64,000 nucleotides of DNA, from NCBI RefSeq assembly GCF_030064675.1, contig NZ_CP116413.1:8213501-8277500 (forward strand). Direction: 5' to 3'. This document shows, in pieces, positions 1 to 7,849 of the stretch. A model generated the notes under the pieces. The model saw only the letters and a program-made list of their open reading frames with translations. It had not been told where the DNA came from and made no database searches. The stretch comes from Crossiella sp. CA-258035. Lineage in GTDB: Bacteria > Actinomycetota > Actinomycetes > Mycobacteriales > Pseudonocardiaceae. Numbering within the stretch: the stretch's first letter is position 1; every line of letters starts with the position of its first letter. A program made the position numbers and the translations under genes.

Positions 1-108
1 ACCGTCGAGCAGCTCGACGACCTGCTGGCCTACGAGCAGGCCACCAGGGCCCGCGAGGAGTTCGTCCGGATGCTGACCCGGCGGATCGCCACCGTGCGCG
101 AGTCGTGA
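1..108 (+). CDS. C-terminal fragment of lipid-droplet-associated-like protein
   Basis: The window opens inside a gene. The last 35 codons are visible and read [19 protein letters not shown]..., ending in RIATVRES and TGA. This helical tail resembles the C-terminus of the actinobacterial lipid-droplet-associated family (Rv1109c-like), which sits immediately upstream of xseA in mycobacteria. Its TGA overlaps the GTG of xseA by GTGA, so the two genes are probably translationally coupled. The family assignment rests on the tail and gene order only. Confidence 0.55.
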   Translation, partial: TVEQLDDLLAYEQATRAREEFVRMLTRRIATVRES

Positions 109-1370
109 CGGCGCCCAGCACCGCGGAGCAGCCGTGGCCGGTCCGGACGGTGGCGCGCAAGATCGCGGAGTGGATCGCGCGGCTGGGGTCGGTGTGGGTG
201 GAGGGCGAGGTCACCCAGATCTCCAACCGGCCGGGCACCGCGACCGCGTTCATCACCCTGCGCGACCCCTCCGCCAACGTCTCGGTCACCGTGACCTGCG
301 CGACCGCGCTGCTGCGGGGCCTGGAGACGCCGCTCACCGAGGGCGCGCGGGTGATCATGCACGGGCGGCCGGTGTTCTACGAGGGCCGCGGCACCATCAG
401 CCTGCGGGTGGACGAGATCCGCGCGGTGGGCATCGGCGAGCTGCTGGCCCGGATCGAGCGGCTGCGCAGGCTGCTGGCCGCCGAGGGCCTGTTCGAGCCG
501 GCCCGCAAGCGCCGCCCGCCGTTCCTGCCCAACCGCGTCGGGCTGATCACCGGCCGGGCCTCGGCGGCCGAGCGGGACGTGCTGACCAACGCCAAGCACC
601 GCTGGCCCGCGGTGCACTTCCGGGTGATCAACGTTGCGGTGCAAGGACATCTGGCCGTGCCGCAGGTGCTGGAGGCGCTCGCCGAGCTGGAGGCCGACCC
701 CGAGGTCGACGTGATCGTGATCGCCCGCGGCGGGGGCAGCGTGGAGGACCTGCTGCCCTTCTCCGACGAGGCGCTGTGCCGGGCGGTGGCTGCCTGCCGC
801 ACCCCGGTGCTCAGCGCGATCGGGCACGAGCCGGACACCCCGCTGCTGGACCACGTGGCCGACCTGCGCTGCTCGACTCCGACGGACGCGGGCAAACGGG
901 TGGTTCCGGACGTGGCCGAGGAGACGGCCAGGATCGGCCAGCTCCGCGACCGGGCCCGCCGGGCACTACACGGATGGGTGGATCGCGAACACCGGTTGCT
1001 GGCCCAGTTGTGTTCCCGCCCAGCGCTTTCCGACCCGTTCGGCCCATTGGAACGCCGGGCGGAGGACGTGCGGGCGTTGCGCGAGCGGGCCCGCCGGGCC
1101 ACCCTCTCCCGGCTCGGGCACGAGCAGAGCGGGTTGGACGGTGTCAAAGCGCGCTTGACGACCCTGGGACCGGCCGCCACTCTGGCCCGCGGGTACGCGG
1201 TTGTGCAGCGCGTCGTGGCCGGCGCCCCGGACGGGGTGCTCCGTTCGGTCGCGGACGCGCCGCCGGGAACGCTGCTGCGGGTCCGAGTCGTTGACGGAGC
1301 GGTGCACGCGATCGTGCCCGAAGACACCGGAGCGGTGAACGGAGGTAGCGGTGGCGTCGCTGGCCCATGA
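105..1370 (+). CDS. xseA: Exodeoxyribonuclease VII large subunit
   Basis: XseA is the catalytic subunit of exonuclease VII, which degrades single-stranded DNA from both ends into oligonucleotides in the cytoplasm. The 421-residue product has the N-terminal OB-like nucleic-acid-binding region (about residues 15-110). The conserved core follows, with [13 protein letters not shown], then [29 protein letters not shown] and [13 protein letters not shown], and then a helical coiled region. The GTG start overlaps the previous stop by 4 nt. The small subunit xseB lies downstream, separated from xseA by one extra gene. Length and motifs are normal for the family. Confidence 0.95.
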   Translation: MTAPSTAEQPWPVRTVARKIAEWIARLGSVWVEGEVTQISNRPGTATAFITLRDPSANVSVTVTCATALLRGLETPLTEGARVIMHGRPVFYEGRGTISLRVDEIRAVGIGELLARIERLRRLLAAEGLFEPARKRRPPFLPNRVGLITGRASAAERDVLTNAKHRWPAVHFRVINVAVQGHLAVPQVLEALAELEADPEVDVIVIARGGGSVEDLLPFSDEALCRAVAACRTPVLSAIGHEPDTPLLDHVADLRCSTPTDAGKRVVPDVAEETARIGQLRDRARRALHGWVDREHRLLAQLCSRPALSDPFGPLERRAEDVRALRERARRATLSRLGHEQSGLDGVKARLTTLGPAATLARGYAVVQRVVAGAPDGVLRSVADAPPGTLLRVRVVDGAVHAIVPEDTGAVNGGSGGVAGP

Positions 1371-1785
1371 GCCGACCTTTCTCCCGCTGACCGTCGCCGC
1401 GGCCAGGACGGCGGCGCAGAGCCAGGTCGACCCGCCGGTGCGGGCGGCGGCCGGGGTGGTGCAGCGCAGGGCCGAGGAGGCCAACTCCGCCGCGGCCGAG
1501 TGCTGGGCCGCGCTGCTGGCCGGCTGCGACGCGCCGGGCAGGCGCGCCCTGCCGTCCCGGCTGCGCGCGCTGTCGGAGGCCACCTCGCACTACGTCGGCA
1601 GCCACTGGTGGTACGGCACGGGGTCCCCGCACCGCCGCCGGGTGAGCGAGGCGGAGAATCGCATCGACGAAGCCGCCATGGAGGGCGACGGCGCGGAGTT
1701 CGCCGAAGCGTTCATCGGCTACGACCAGGCGGTGGCCACCGCCGTGGTCCGGGTGCAGAGCACGATGGGGAGCCCCACAGCGTGA
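1351..1785 (+). CDS. Hypothetical helical protein inserted between xseA and xseB
   Basis: This is a 144-residue protein of unknown function. The GTG start at 1351 has a GGAGGT ribosome site 5-10 nt upstream and overlaps the end of xseA by 20 nt, so it is part of the xse operon. The sequence is alanine- and arginine-rich and predicted helical, with no signal peptide or membrane segment and a distinctive [27 protein letters not shown]-like centre (about residues 75-105). I do not recognise a family. Its position suggests a lineage-specific partner or passenger of exonuclease VII, but that is inference. Confidence 0.75.
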   Translation: MASLAHEPTFLPLTVAAARTAAQSQVDPPVRAAAGVVQRRAEEANSAAAECWAALLAGCDAPGRRALPSRLRALSEATSHYVGSHWWYGTGSPHRRRVSEAENRIDEAAMEGDGAEFAEAFIGYDQAVATAVVRVQSTMGSPTA

Positions 1786-1805
1786 GCAAGGACAACACTG
1801 CGTGA
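1782..1805 (+). CDS. Seven-codon micro-ORF bridging to xseB
   Basis: GTG at 1782 overlaps the preceding stop as GTGA. It reads MSKDNTA and stops at a TGA (1803-1805) that itself overlaps the xseB GTG at 1802 as GTGA. The result is two back-to-back stop/start overlaps joining the upstream gene to xseB. It may be a re-initiation bridge with no functional peptide product. Confidence 0.35.
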   Translation: MSKDNTA

Positions 1806-2029
1806 GTGACGAAAATGCTGGCGCCGCTCTTGGTTACGAGGCGGCGCGGGACGAGCTGGTCGAGGTCGTCCGCAAGCTGGAGGCCGGTGGACTGTCCCTT
1901 GAGGACTCCCTCGCGCTGTGGGAGCGCGGCGAGGAGCTGGCGAAGGTCTGTGAGAAGCACCTCGCGGGTGCCCGAGCGCGGGTCGAGCAGGCGCTGGCCT
2001 CTGTGGAGCAAACTGAGCCGAACGGCTGA
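1802..2029 (+). CDS. xseB: Exodeoxyribonuclease VII small subunit
   Basis: XseB is the small helical subunit that assembles in several copies on XseA in exonuclease VII. The 75-residue product contains the family signature of a helical hairpin: [16 protein letters not shown], then [19 protein letters not shown] and a C-terminal helix [16 protein letters not shown]. The GTG start at 1802 overlaps the stop of a seven-codon micro-ORF. Length is typical (about 75-80 residues). Confidence 0.93.
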   Translation: MSDENAGAALGYEAARDELVEVVRKLEAGGLSLEDSLALWERGEELAKVCEKHLAGARARVEQALASVEQTEPNG

Positions 2030-2168
2030 CCTGACTCGGTTCAGCAATCGGTTCAGTGAGTGCGAATAGTCACTGTCACCCCTGCTCAGCTCACCCTCCG
2101 TCGTCACGGTCTGCCAGGATCGGTAAGCAGTTTCAGCGTCGATCTGCGCAGACCTCTGGAGGCGGAAC

Positions 2169-3212
2169 ATGGCCGCGAACACTGCCCCGCGACGTCGTGA
2201 GGCACCCGATCGCAACCTCGCCCTGGAACTGGTCAGGGTCACCGAGGCGGCCGCGATCGCCGCGGGCCGCTGGGTCGGCCGGGGTGACAAGAACGGCGGT
2301 GACGGCGCGGCGGTGGACGCCATGCGCAAGCTGATCGGCACCGTGTCCATGCGCGGCGTGGTGGTCATCGGGGAGGGCGAGAAGGACGAGGCCCCGATGC
2401 TGTTCAACGGCGAGCAGGTGGGCAACGGCGACGGCCCGGACTGCGATGTCGCGGTCGACCCGATCGACGGCACCACGCTGATGGCCAAGGGCATGCCGAA
2501 CGCGCTGGCCGTGCTCGCGGTGGCCGAGCGGGGCGCGATGTACGACCCGTCCGCGGTGTTCTACATGCAGAAGCTCGCGGTCGGCCCGGACGCCGCCGAC
2601 GTGGTCGACCTGGACGCCCCGGTGGCGGAGAACATCCGCAGGGTGGCCAAGGCCAAGCACACCGACGTGGCCGACGTGACCGTGTGCATCCTGGACCGGC
2701 CCCGGCACGAGGCCCTGGTCAAGGAGGTGCGCGAGGCGGGCGCCCGGATCCACTTCATCAGCGACGGCGACGTGGCGGGCGCGATCTCCGCGGCCCGGCC
2801 GAGCACCGGCGTGGACCTGCTGCTGGGCATCGGCGGCACCCCGGAGGGCATCATCGCCGCGGCCGCGCTCAAGTGCATGGGCGGCGCGATCCAGGCCCGG
2901 CTGTGGCCCAAGGACGACGAGGAGCGCGAGCGCGCGCTGGCCGCCGGGCACGACCTGGACCGGGTGCTGACCACCGACGACCTGGTGCGCGGGGACAACG
3001 TGTTCTTCTGCGCCACCGGCATCACCGACGGCGACCTGCTGCGCGGCGTGCACTACCGCTCCGGCGGCTGCACCACCCAGTCCATCGTGATGCGGTCCAA
3101 GTCCGGCACGCTGCGGATGATCGACGGCTACCACCGGCTGACCAAGCTGCGCGAGTACTCCTCGGTGGACTTCGGCGGCGACGCCGTGGAAGACGTCCCG
3201 CCGCTGCCCTGA
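2169..3212 (+). CDS. glpX: Class II fructose-1,6-bisphosphatase
   Basis: GlpX hydrolyses fructose 1,6-bisphosphate to fructose 6-phosphate, the committed step of gluconeogenesis, in the cytoplasm. The 347-residue protein has the class II metal/phosphate motifs [11 protein letters not shown] and [15 protein letters not shown], then [22 protein letters not shown] at 2158-2162 sits 6 nt before the ATG. Actinobacteria generally use this class as their main FBPase. The gene is monocistronic: 139 nt separate it from xseB and a strong hairpin follows its stop. Confidence 0.95.
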   Translation: MAANTAPRRREAPDRNLALELVRVTEAAAIAAGRWVGRGDKNGGDGAAVDAMRKLIGTVSMRGVVVIGEGEKDEAPMLFNGEQVGNGDGPDCDVAVDPIDGTTLMAKGMPNALAVLAVAERGAMYDPSAVFYMQKLAVGPDAADVVDLDAPVAENIRRVAKAKHTDVADVTVCILDRPRHEALVKEVREAGARIHFISDGDVAGAISAARPSTGVDLLLGIGGTPEGIIAAAALKCMGGAIQARLWPKDDEERERALAAGHDLDRVLTTDDLVRGDNVFFCATGITDGDLLRGVHYRSGGCTTQSIVMRSKSGTLRMIDGYHRLTKLREYSSVDFGGDAVEDVPPLP

Positions 3213-3222
3213 ACCCCGTGCC

Positions 3223-3259
3223 GAACCGGCCGTCCGCCCACCCGGCGGGCGGCCGGTTC
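3223..3259. terminator. Hairpin terminator after glpX
   Basis: A 16-bp stem (3223-3238 with 3244-3259, one G-U wobble) with a 5-nt loop lies 10 nt after the glpX stop and 8 nt before the end of the convergent small gene. It probably works in both directions. No long T-tract follows. Confidence 0.75.
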
Positions 3260-3266
3260 GTCGTGT

Positions 3267-3464
3267 TCAGTCCGCGGGCTGCGGCGCGGGTCCCGCGTCC
3301 ACGGCCTCGATGCCCTCGGCCGCGGCCAGACCGGGCGCGGCGCCCGCGTCCTGGTCCTCGCCCGAGACCTGGACCGAGGCCTGCCGCTCGGTCCGCTCCT
3401 GGCCGATCCGGATCACCAGTCCGGCCGCGAGCTCGGCGCTGTCCAGCTCGATCTCGATTCGCAC
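3267..3464 (-). CDS. Small acidic protein, third gene of the glutaminase operon
   Basis: This is a 65-residue protein of unknown function. I chose the GTG at 3464 because GGGGAGGA lies 5 nt upstream. An alternative GTG at 3482 overlaps the preceding stop as GTGA and adds six residues. The N-terminus MRIEIELDSAELAAGLVIRI is strand/helix-like; the C-terminal half is acidic, Ala/Pro/Gly-rich and probably disordered. It is the last gene of a tight three-gene minus-strand unit with a protein-glutaminase-like enzyme. An accessory, immunity or substrate role is possible but unproven. Confidence 0.6.
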   Translation of the reverse strand: MRIEIELDSAELAAGLVIRIGQERTERQASVQVSGEDQDAGAAPGLAAAEGIEAVDAGPAPQPAD

Positions 3465-3478
3465 GGCTTCCTCCCCGT

Positions 3479-3736
3479 TCACGCGTTCAGGACCGCGTAG
3501 CGGCCCTCGAAGGTGACCGGGATCCCGGTCAGGTTCCGGACGGTGATCCAGTAGGTGCACAGCGCCGCGCTGGTCCGCTCGACCGCGACGTCCCAGTCGA
3601 TCGCGGGTCCGCCGGAGACCGGCGTGACCGGCATCAGGTACCAGACCACGTGCTGACTGGCGTTCCAGCTGTGGTTGAAGTAGCGCACGGTCGCACCGGC
3701 GCCGATCGTGACGGTGAATGCTGTTCCGGTCCACAT
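3479..3736 (-). CDS. Stand-alone copy of the glutaminase C-terminal domain
   Basis: The 85-residue protein is clearly paralogous to the last 80 or so residues of its upstream neighbour. Shared positions include W/Y-F-x-HSW-x-AS-x-HV, a central SGGP, a V/A-x-x-RT segment, and the block LCTYWITVxNLTGxxVxFExRY. No signal peptide or catalytic motif is visible. It starts 13 nt after the neighbour's stop and is followed by a third small gene, so all three are probably one transcript. The pattern suggests a beta-rich binding domain duplicated out of the enzyme; it could be a regulator, inhibitor or oligomer partner. Function unknown. Confidence 0.8.
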   Translation of the reverse strand: MWTGTAFTVTIGAGATVRYFNHSWNASQHVVWYLMPVTPVSGGPAIDWDVAVERTSAALCTYWITVRNLTGIPVTFEGRYAVLNA

Positions 3737-3749
3737 GGACGGCTCCCGG

Positions 3750-5063
3750 TCAGATCTTGAGGTAGTGGTAGCGGGCCTCGAACTTGACGGTGCGCCCGGT
3801 GAGGTTCTGCACGGTGATCCAGTACGTGCACAGGTTCCCGTCGGTGCGCTGCATGGCCACCTCGTGCCGGATCTGCGGGCCGCCCGAGCAGATCGAGGTG
3901 GGCATGACCGTCCAGTACACGTGCCGACTGGCCTGCCAGCTGTGGGTGAACCAGCGGGCGGTCTGCCCGGGGGCCAGGCTGGCGCGGAACTGCACGCCCG
4001 GGGTGGCCGGCTGGCAGTTCGCGTACGGCGGCGGGCCCGCCGGCAGGTTGGACCGCAGCTGGAGCGCGGCGCGGAAGCGGGCCAGCACCCCGTTGGTCTT
4101 GCTGTAGTCCGGGTCGAACCGGTCCGGTGTGTAGTGGTTGTGGAAGATCTCCGCGCCGGTGGGCACCAGCCGCGCGGCCGGATCGCCCTGCACGCCCTTC
4201 CAGGTGTCCTGGGTGACCGGTCCGTCGAACAGCGCGGGGTCGATCACGTAGGTGACCCCGCCCGCCACCAGTGTCGGGGCCACGTGCCAGTCCCACCCCA
4301 CCAGGCAGTCCGGCTTGTTCGCGCTGTTCACCCGCAGGTTGCCGTAGATCCAGACCTTGTCCGGCGTGATCCCGTTGGCGATCATCAGCCGGGCCATCTC
4401 GTGCGCCCGGCCCCAGCAGCCGTCGTCGGGGTAGGTGAACGGGATGCCCGGCGCGGTCGGGTTGGCCGAGCAGGCGGTCTGGCCGGCCACCAGGCGGTAC
4501 ATCTGCACGACCTGGGCGTAGCTCACCGGCGTGCCGAGCGCCTCCGCGCCGCTGTCGGTGAGCTGCTCAGCTACCGCTGCTTCTTTTGGGGCAGGGCGCA
4601 CATCGATGATCGCGCGCTCGTCGAGGGCCTCGGTGACCAGCACGGTCCGCCGGCTGTCCCTGGCCTGTTCGAGCAGGGCCAGCAGCTCGTCGAAGTCCGG
4701 GTTGTCCCGGCGCAGGTGGTGGTGGGCGTGCGAGGGCTCGAGATCGACCTCGACCAGGTCCTCGCCGGGGGTCAGCTCCCGCACGGTGACCTGGTGTGGC
4801 ACCAGCACCTCGGTGACCAGGCCGGTGTCCGGGTCGACCTCGACGTAGGCGTCCAGGTTCGCCGCGTGCAGCTCGGCCAGCGCGCCGAGCCAGCCGCCGG
4901 CGCGGGGTTCGCGCAGGTCGACGCGGGCGGTGCGGCCGCTGGTGAAGGTGATGGACTCGTAGGTCTCCGCTGCCGCGGCCTGAGCCGGAGCCCGTGCCGC
5001 CAGCGGACTGGACAATGTGTCGACTATTGCATTTCTTCGGGGCACAAAATCAAGTTCCCCCAC
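3750..5063 (-). CDS. Protein-glutaminase-like deamidase with C-terminal beta domain
   Basis: The 437-residue protein has a central protein-glutaminase-type fold signature. C216 lies in DDGCWGRAHEMARLM, H260 in the segment GWDWHV after KVWIYGNLR, and D275 in TYVIDPALFDGP. This matches the Cys-His-Asp triad and spacing of bacterial protein glutaminases, which convert side-chain Gln to Glu in proteins. Residues 1-180 are an extra N-terminal region; residues 355-437 form a domain repeated in the next gene. No classical signal peptide is visible. The GTG at 5063 has a weak ribosome site; an alternative GTG at 5045 has GGGGGAA upstream. Catalytic assignment is from motifs, not proof of activity. 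Confidence 0.75.
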   Translation of the reverse strand: MGELDFVPRRNAIVDTLSSPLAARAPAQAAAAETYESITFTSGRTARVDLREPRAGGWLGALAELHAANLDAYVEVDPDTGLVTEVLVPHQVTVRELTPGEDLVEVDLEPSHAHHHLRRDNPDFDELLALLEQARDSRRTVLVTEALDERAIIDVRPAPKEAAVAEQLTDSGAEALGTPVSYAQVVQMYRLVAGQTACSANPTAPGIPFTYPDDGCWGRAHEMARLMIANGITPDKVWIYGNLRVNSANKPDCLVGWDWHVAPTLVAGGVTYVIDPALFDGPVTQDTWKGVQGDPAARLVPTGAEIFHNHYTPDRFDPDYSKTNGVLARFRAALQLRSNLPAGPPPYANCQPATPGVQFRASLAPGQTARWFTHSWQASRHVYWTVMPTSICSGGPQIRHEVAMQRTDGNLCTYWITVQNLTGRTVKFEARYHYLKI

Positions 5064-5228
5064 CTGAAAAGATCAGTTCAACCATTGGCCACAGGACTGA
5101 CCGCCAGTGTGCCTTTTCGCGCTATTCACCTAACATAGGGCCTTTGCCCGGACGCCTGCCCCAAGAGGCACGCAGGTGGGTCCATCAGGCGGTACCACGC
5201 TCCGATTACGGTCAATTACTGTCCGTGT

Positions 5229-5255
5229 CAACCCCGGCAGAGGGCGCCGGGGTTG
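5229..5255 (+). promoter_or_regulatory. Leader hairpin before first S1 protease
   Basis: A 10-bp perfect stem (5229-5238 with 5246-5255) sits directly before the GAGAGGAG ribosome site of the protease at 5271. A similar imperfect hairpin followed by the same TTGAGAGGAG block precedes the second protease (6187-6206). It may control translation or mRNA stability. Confidence 0.45.
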
Positions 5256-5270
5256 AGAGGAGAAATCCCT

Positions 5271-6035
5271 GTGCGAGCGAAAAGAATGGTCGTCGGATTA
5301 CTCGCGGCCGTGGCCACCGCGTTTGCCGGGCTGACCGGTTCCGCCACCGCGGCCCCGGACCACACCGATGTCGATCCGCTCATCGTCGGCGGCGTCAACG
5401 CCACCCAGGTCTACAGTTTCATGGTTTCCCTGCAGAACACCTCGGGTGGGCATTTCTGCGGCGGTTCCCTGATCAAGTCGAACTGGGTGGTCACCGCCAA
5501 GCACTGCGTCCAGGGCAAGACCCCGGCCTCGGTGCGCGCCCGGATCGGCACCACCAACCGCACCTCCGGCGGCAGCTACGTGGCCGCCGCGGCCATCCAC
5601 CTCAACCCGACCAGGGACATCGCGCTGGTCCGGCTGGCCGCCGCGGTGCCGCAGGCGCCGATCAAGGTCGCCGCGGCCTCCGGCCCAGTGGGCACCGCGA
5701 CCCGGCTGCTCGGCTGGGGCCAGACCTGTCCGTCGCCCGGCGGCTGCGGCGCGCCGGTGATCCTGCAGCAGCTGGACACCTCGATCGTGGCCGACGGCCT
5801 GTGCAGCGGGATCTTCGGCGCGCAGGAAATCTGCACCAACAACCCCGGCGGCACCAGGGGCGCCTGCTACGGCGACTCCGGCGGGCCGGAGATCAAGATG
5901 GTCGCGGGCGCATGGCAGCTGATCGGCGCGACCAGCCGTTCTGGCGGCGGTTCGATCTGCGCGGTGAAGCCGTCGATCTACGTCGACGTGCCGGTCTTCC
6001 GCCCGTGGATCAGCGGAATCGCCGGGCCCGTATAA
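5271..6035 (+). CDS. Secreted S1-family serine protease (first of tandem pair)
   Basis: This is an exported chymotrypsin-fold endopeptidase. I start it at the GTG 5271, behind GAGAGGAG, giving 254 residues; the upstream TTG at 5253 lies inside the leader hairpin. A Sec signal peptide ([20 protein letters not shown], cleaved near ATA-A) is followed by a short propeptide ending at IVGG, the usual mature N-terminus. The triad is visible as H in VVTAKHC, D in TRDIALVRL and S in [10 protein letters not shown]. The residue six before the catalytic Ser (position 189) is Gly, not the Asp of trypsin, so Arg/Lys specificity is not expected. A close paralog follows. Confidence 0.9.
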   Translation: MRAKRMVVGLLAAVATAFAGLTGSATAAPDHTDVDPLIVGGVNATQVYSFMVSLQNTSGGHFCGGSLIKSNWVVTAKHCVQGKTPASVRARIGTTNRTSGGSYVAAAAIHLNPTRDIALVRLAAAVPQAPIKVAAASGPVGTATRLLGWGQTCPSPGGCGAPVILQQLDTSIVADGLCSGIFGAQEICTNNPGGTRGACYGDSGGPEIKMVAGAWQLIGATSRSGGGSICAVKPSIYVDVPVFRPWISGIAGPV

Positions 6036-6048
6036 CGGGTCGATAGCT

Positions 6049-6080
6049 AACGGGCCCGCGGTGTTCGCCGCGGGTCCGTT
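6049..6080 (+). terminator. Hairpin terminator after first protease
   Basis: A 13-bp stem (6049-6061 with 6068-6080, one wobble) with a 6-nt loop lies 13 nt after the protease stop. It separates the tandem paralogs, so the second is probably transcribed on its own. Confidence 0.7.
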
Positions 6081-6221
6081 CGGTTAACGGTCATAAACCG
6101 TTATGTGCGGACACAAAGCCGGTCACCGGCCCTACTTATGCAGGGTTCACCATGTGGAACGGATGTCCTTACGGTGCACCTCACCTCCGGCGAACGCGCC
6201 GGGAGTTGAGAGGAGAGAACC

Positions 6222-6992
6222 GTGAGGGCACGTTCTCTGATCGTCGGAATCCTGGCCGCGGCCGCGACCGCGCTGGGCGGTCTCGCGATGCCGGCCGCCG
6301 CGGCGCCGGCGACCACCGCCGGTGACGTCGATCCGTTGATCGTCGGCGGCACGAACGCGACCGAGACCTACAGCTTCATGGTGTCCCTGCAGAGCACCTC
6401 CGGTAGCCACTTCTGTGGTGGCTCACTGGTCAAGGCGAACTGGGTGGTGACCGCCAAGCACTGCGTGCAGGGCAGGCAGCCGTCCTCGATCCGGACCCGG
6501 ATCGGCACCACCAACCGCACCACCGGCGGGGTGACCGCGGGCGTGTCGCGGATCATCAACCACCCCAGCGCCGACCTGTCCGTGTTGCAGCTGTCGTCCT
6601 CGGTGAGCGTGGCGCCGATCTCGATCGCGCCGGAGTCCGGCCCGGTCGGCACCGCGAGCCGCATCATCGGCTGGGGCCAGACCTGCCCCACCCGCGGCTG
6701 TGGCTCCGCGCCGATCACCCTGCAGCAGCTGGACACCTCGATCGTGGCTGACAACCGGTGCTCCGGCATCAACGCCGCCTCCGAGATCTGCACCAACAAC
6801 ACCGGCGGCAACAAGGGCGCCTGCTACGGCGACTCCGGCGGCCCGCAGGTGAAGGGCACGGCGGGCAACTGGACCCTGATCGGCGCGACCAGCCGTTCCG
6901 GCGGTGGCGCGACCTGCGCGACCGCGCCGTCCATCTACGTCGACGTGTCCTACTACCGCAACTGGATCAGCACGAACACGGGCGGTCTCTGA
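6222..6992 (+). CDS. Secreted S1-family serine protease (second of tandem pair)
   Basis: The 256-residue paralog has the same layout as the preceding gene: Sec signal peptide ([20 protein letters not shown], cleavage near AAA), propeptide ending before IVGG, and the motifs [16 protein letters not shown] and [10 protein letters not shown]. Position 189 is again Gly, so it is not trypsin-specific. The GTG at 6222 follows GAGAGGAG. Leader sequence, signal peptide and core are conserved between the two copies, so a tandem duplication is evident. Likely role is extracellular proteolysis; the substrate is unknown. Confidence 0.9.
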   Translation: MRARSLIVGILAAAATALGGLAMPAAAAPATTAGDVDPLIVGGTNATETYSFMVSLQSTSGSHFCGGSLVKANWVVTAKHCVQGRQPSSIRTRIGTTNRTTGGVTAGVSRIINHPSADLSVLQLSSSVSVAPISIAPESGPVGTASRIIGWGQTCPTRGCGSAPITLQQLDTSIVADNRCSGINAASEICTNNTGGNKGACYGDSGGPQVKGTAGNWTLIGATSRSGGGATCATAPSIYVDVSYYRNWISTNTGGL

Positions 6993-7014
6993 CCCCTCAC
7001 CTGATCGGCTGACG

Positions 7015-7048
7015 AACGGCCCGCCGCCTCCTGTAGCGGCGGGCCGTT
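7015..7048 (+). terminator. Rho-independent terminator after second protease
   Basis: A 13-bp stem (7015-7027 with 7035-7047) with a 7-nt loop is followed by a short T-run, 22 nt after the stop codon. Confidence 0.8.
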
Positions 7049-7166
7049 TGTCACAGTTCGAAACGGGTAAGCCAGAAAGAGCAACCTCGGGATCCCAAGG
7101 CACGTCATTGTCGTTGCTGGAGCGATGACTCGCCCGTGCAGTCGGGCGGAGAACTTGGGGTGAGCG

Positions 7167-7790
7167 ATGCGTGGCAAGAGGAACTCTGTGATGCTGGCGG
7201 TGACCGCTGCTTTCGGTCTGCTGCTGGCCGCCTGCGGCACGTCGGCGACGCCGCAACTGGCCGGGAACACCGGGCCGGTGGCGAGCAGTGCGGCCCCGTC
7301 ATCGTCCACTTCGGAGTCCACCAGCAAACAGCCGGCCACCACGCGGCCCAGCACGACGCAGCCGACCACCACCACGCCGCCGAAGCCGAAGCCCAAGCCG
7401 GAGCAGAAGGACACCGTCGAGCCCGCCTCGGCAGGCAACACCACCCCGTGCAAGGACACCGCGCGGGCCTGCATCGACCTCTCCGCCAACAAGGCGTGGA
7501 TCATGGCCGACGGCAAGGTCGTGGCGGGGCCGGTGCCGATCACGCACGGCCGCAAGGGCTGGCTGACCCCGCCCGGCACGTTCCGGGTGAGCGTCAAGCG
7601 CCCGATGCACTACAGCAGCATCTTCAACAACGCGAAGATGCCGTGGTCGGTGTTCTTCAACGGCGGCATCGCCTTCCACCAGGGCAGCCTGCGGGAGAAG
7701 TCGCACGGCTGCATCCACCTGTCGCCGTCGGCCGCCAAGCAGTTCTACAACCACCTGTCCAACGGCGACATCGTGCACGTCGTGCCGTGA
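7167..7790 (+). CDS. L,D-transpeptidase lipoprotein (YkuD domain)
   Basis: The enzyme crosslinks or modifies peptidoglycan stem peptides outside the cell membrane. The N-terminus is a lipoprotein signal with lipobox LLAAC (C23). A long Ser/Thr/Pro/Lys spacer (about residues 30-90) reaches through the wall. The YkuD catalytic domain follows, with PITHGRKGWLTPPGTF, IAFHQG and the active-site motif S179-H180-G181-C182, where C182 is the nucleophile. At 207 residues it is a short single-domain member. ATG 7167 follows a GGGGTGAG-like site. It is monocistronic with its own terminator. Confidence 0.9.
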   Translation: MRGKRNSVMLAVTAAFGLLLAACGTSATPQLAGNTGPVASSAAPSSSTSESTSKQPATTRPSTTQPTTTTPPKPKPKPEQKDTVEPASAGNTTPCKDTARACIDLSANKAWIMADGKVVAGPVPITHGRKGWLTPPGTFRVSVKRPMHYSSIFNNAKMPWSVFFNGGIAFHQGSLREKSHGCIHLSPSAAKQFYNHLSNGDIVHVVP

Positions 7791-7806
7791 TGGTCCACTG
7801 AGGACG

Positions 7807-7838
7807 AACGGCCCCGGTCGAGGTGACCGGGGCCGTTT
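7807..7838. terminator. Bidirectional terminator between convergent genes
   Basis: A 13-bp perfect stem (7807-7819 with 7825-7837) with a 5-nt loop and T-run on the plus strand lies between the transpeptidase stop and the convergent reductase end. AA pairs on the other flank suggest bidirectional use. Confidence 0.8.
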
Positions 7839-7849
7839 TCCGTTGTGGC

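Noticed and set aside
5253-5270. TTG start for the first protease
   Set aside because: TTG 5253 lies in the hairpin and before the GAGAGGAG ribosome site; GTG 5271 gives a proper signal peptide.
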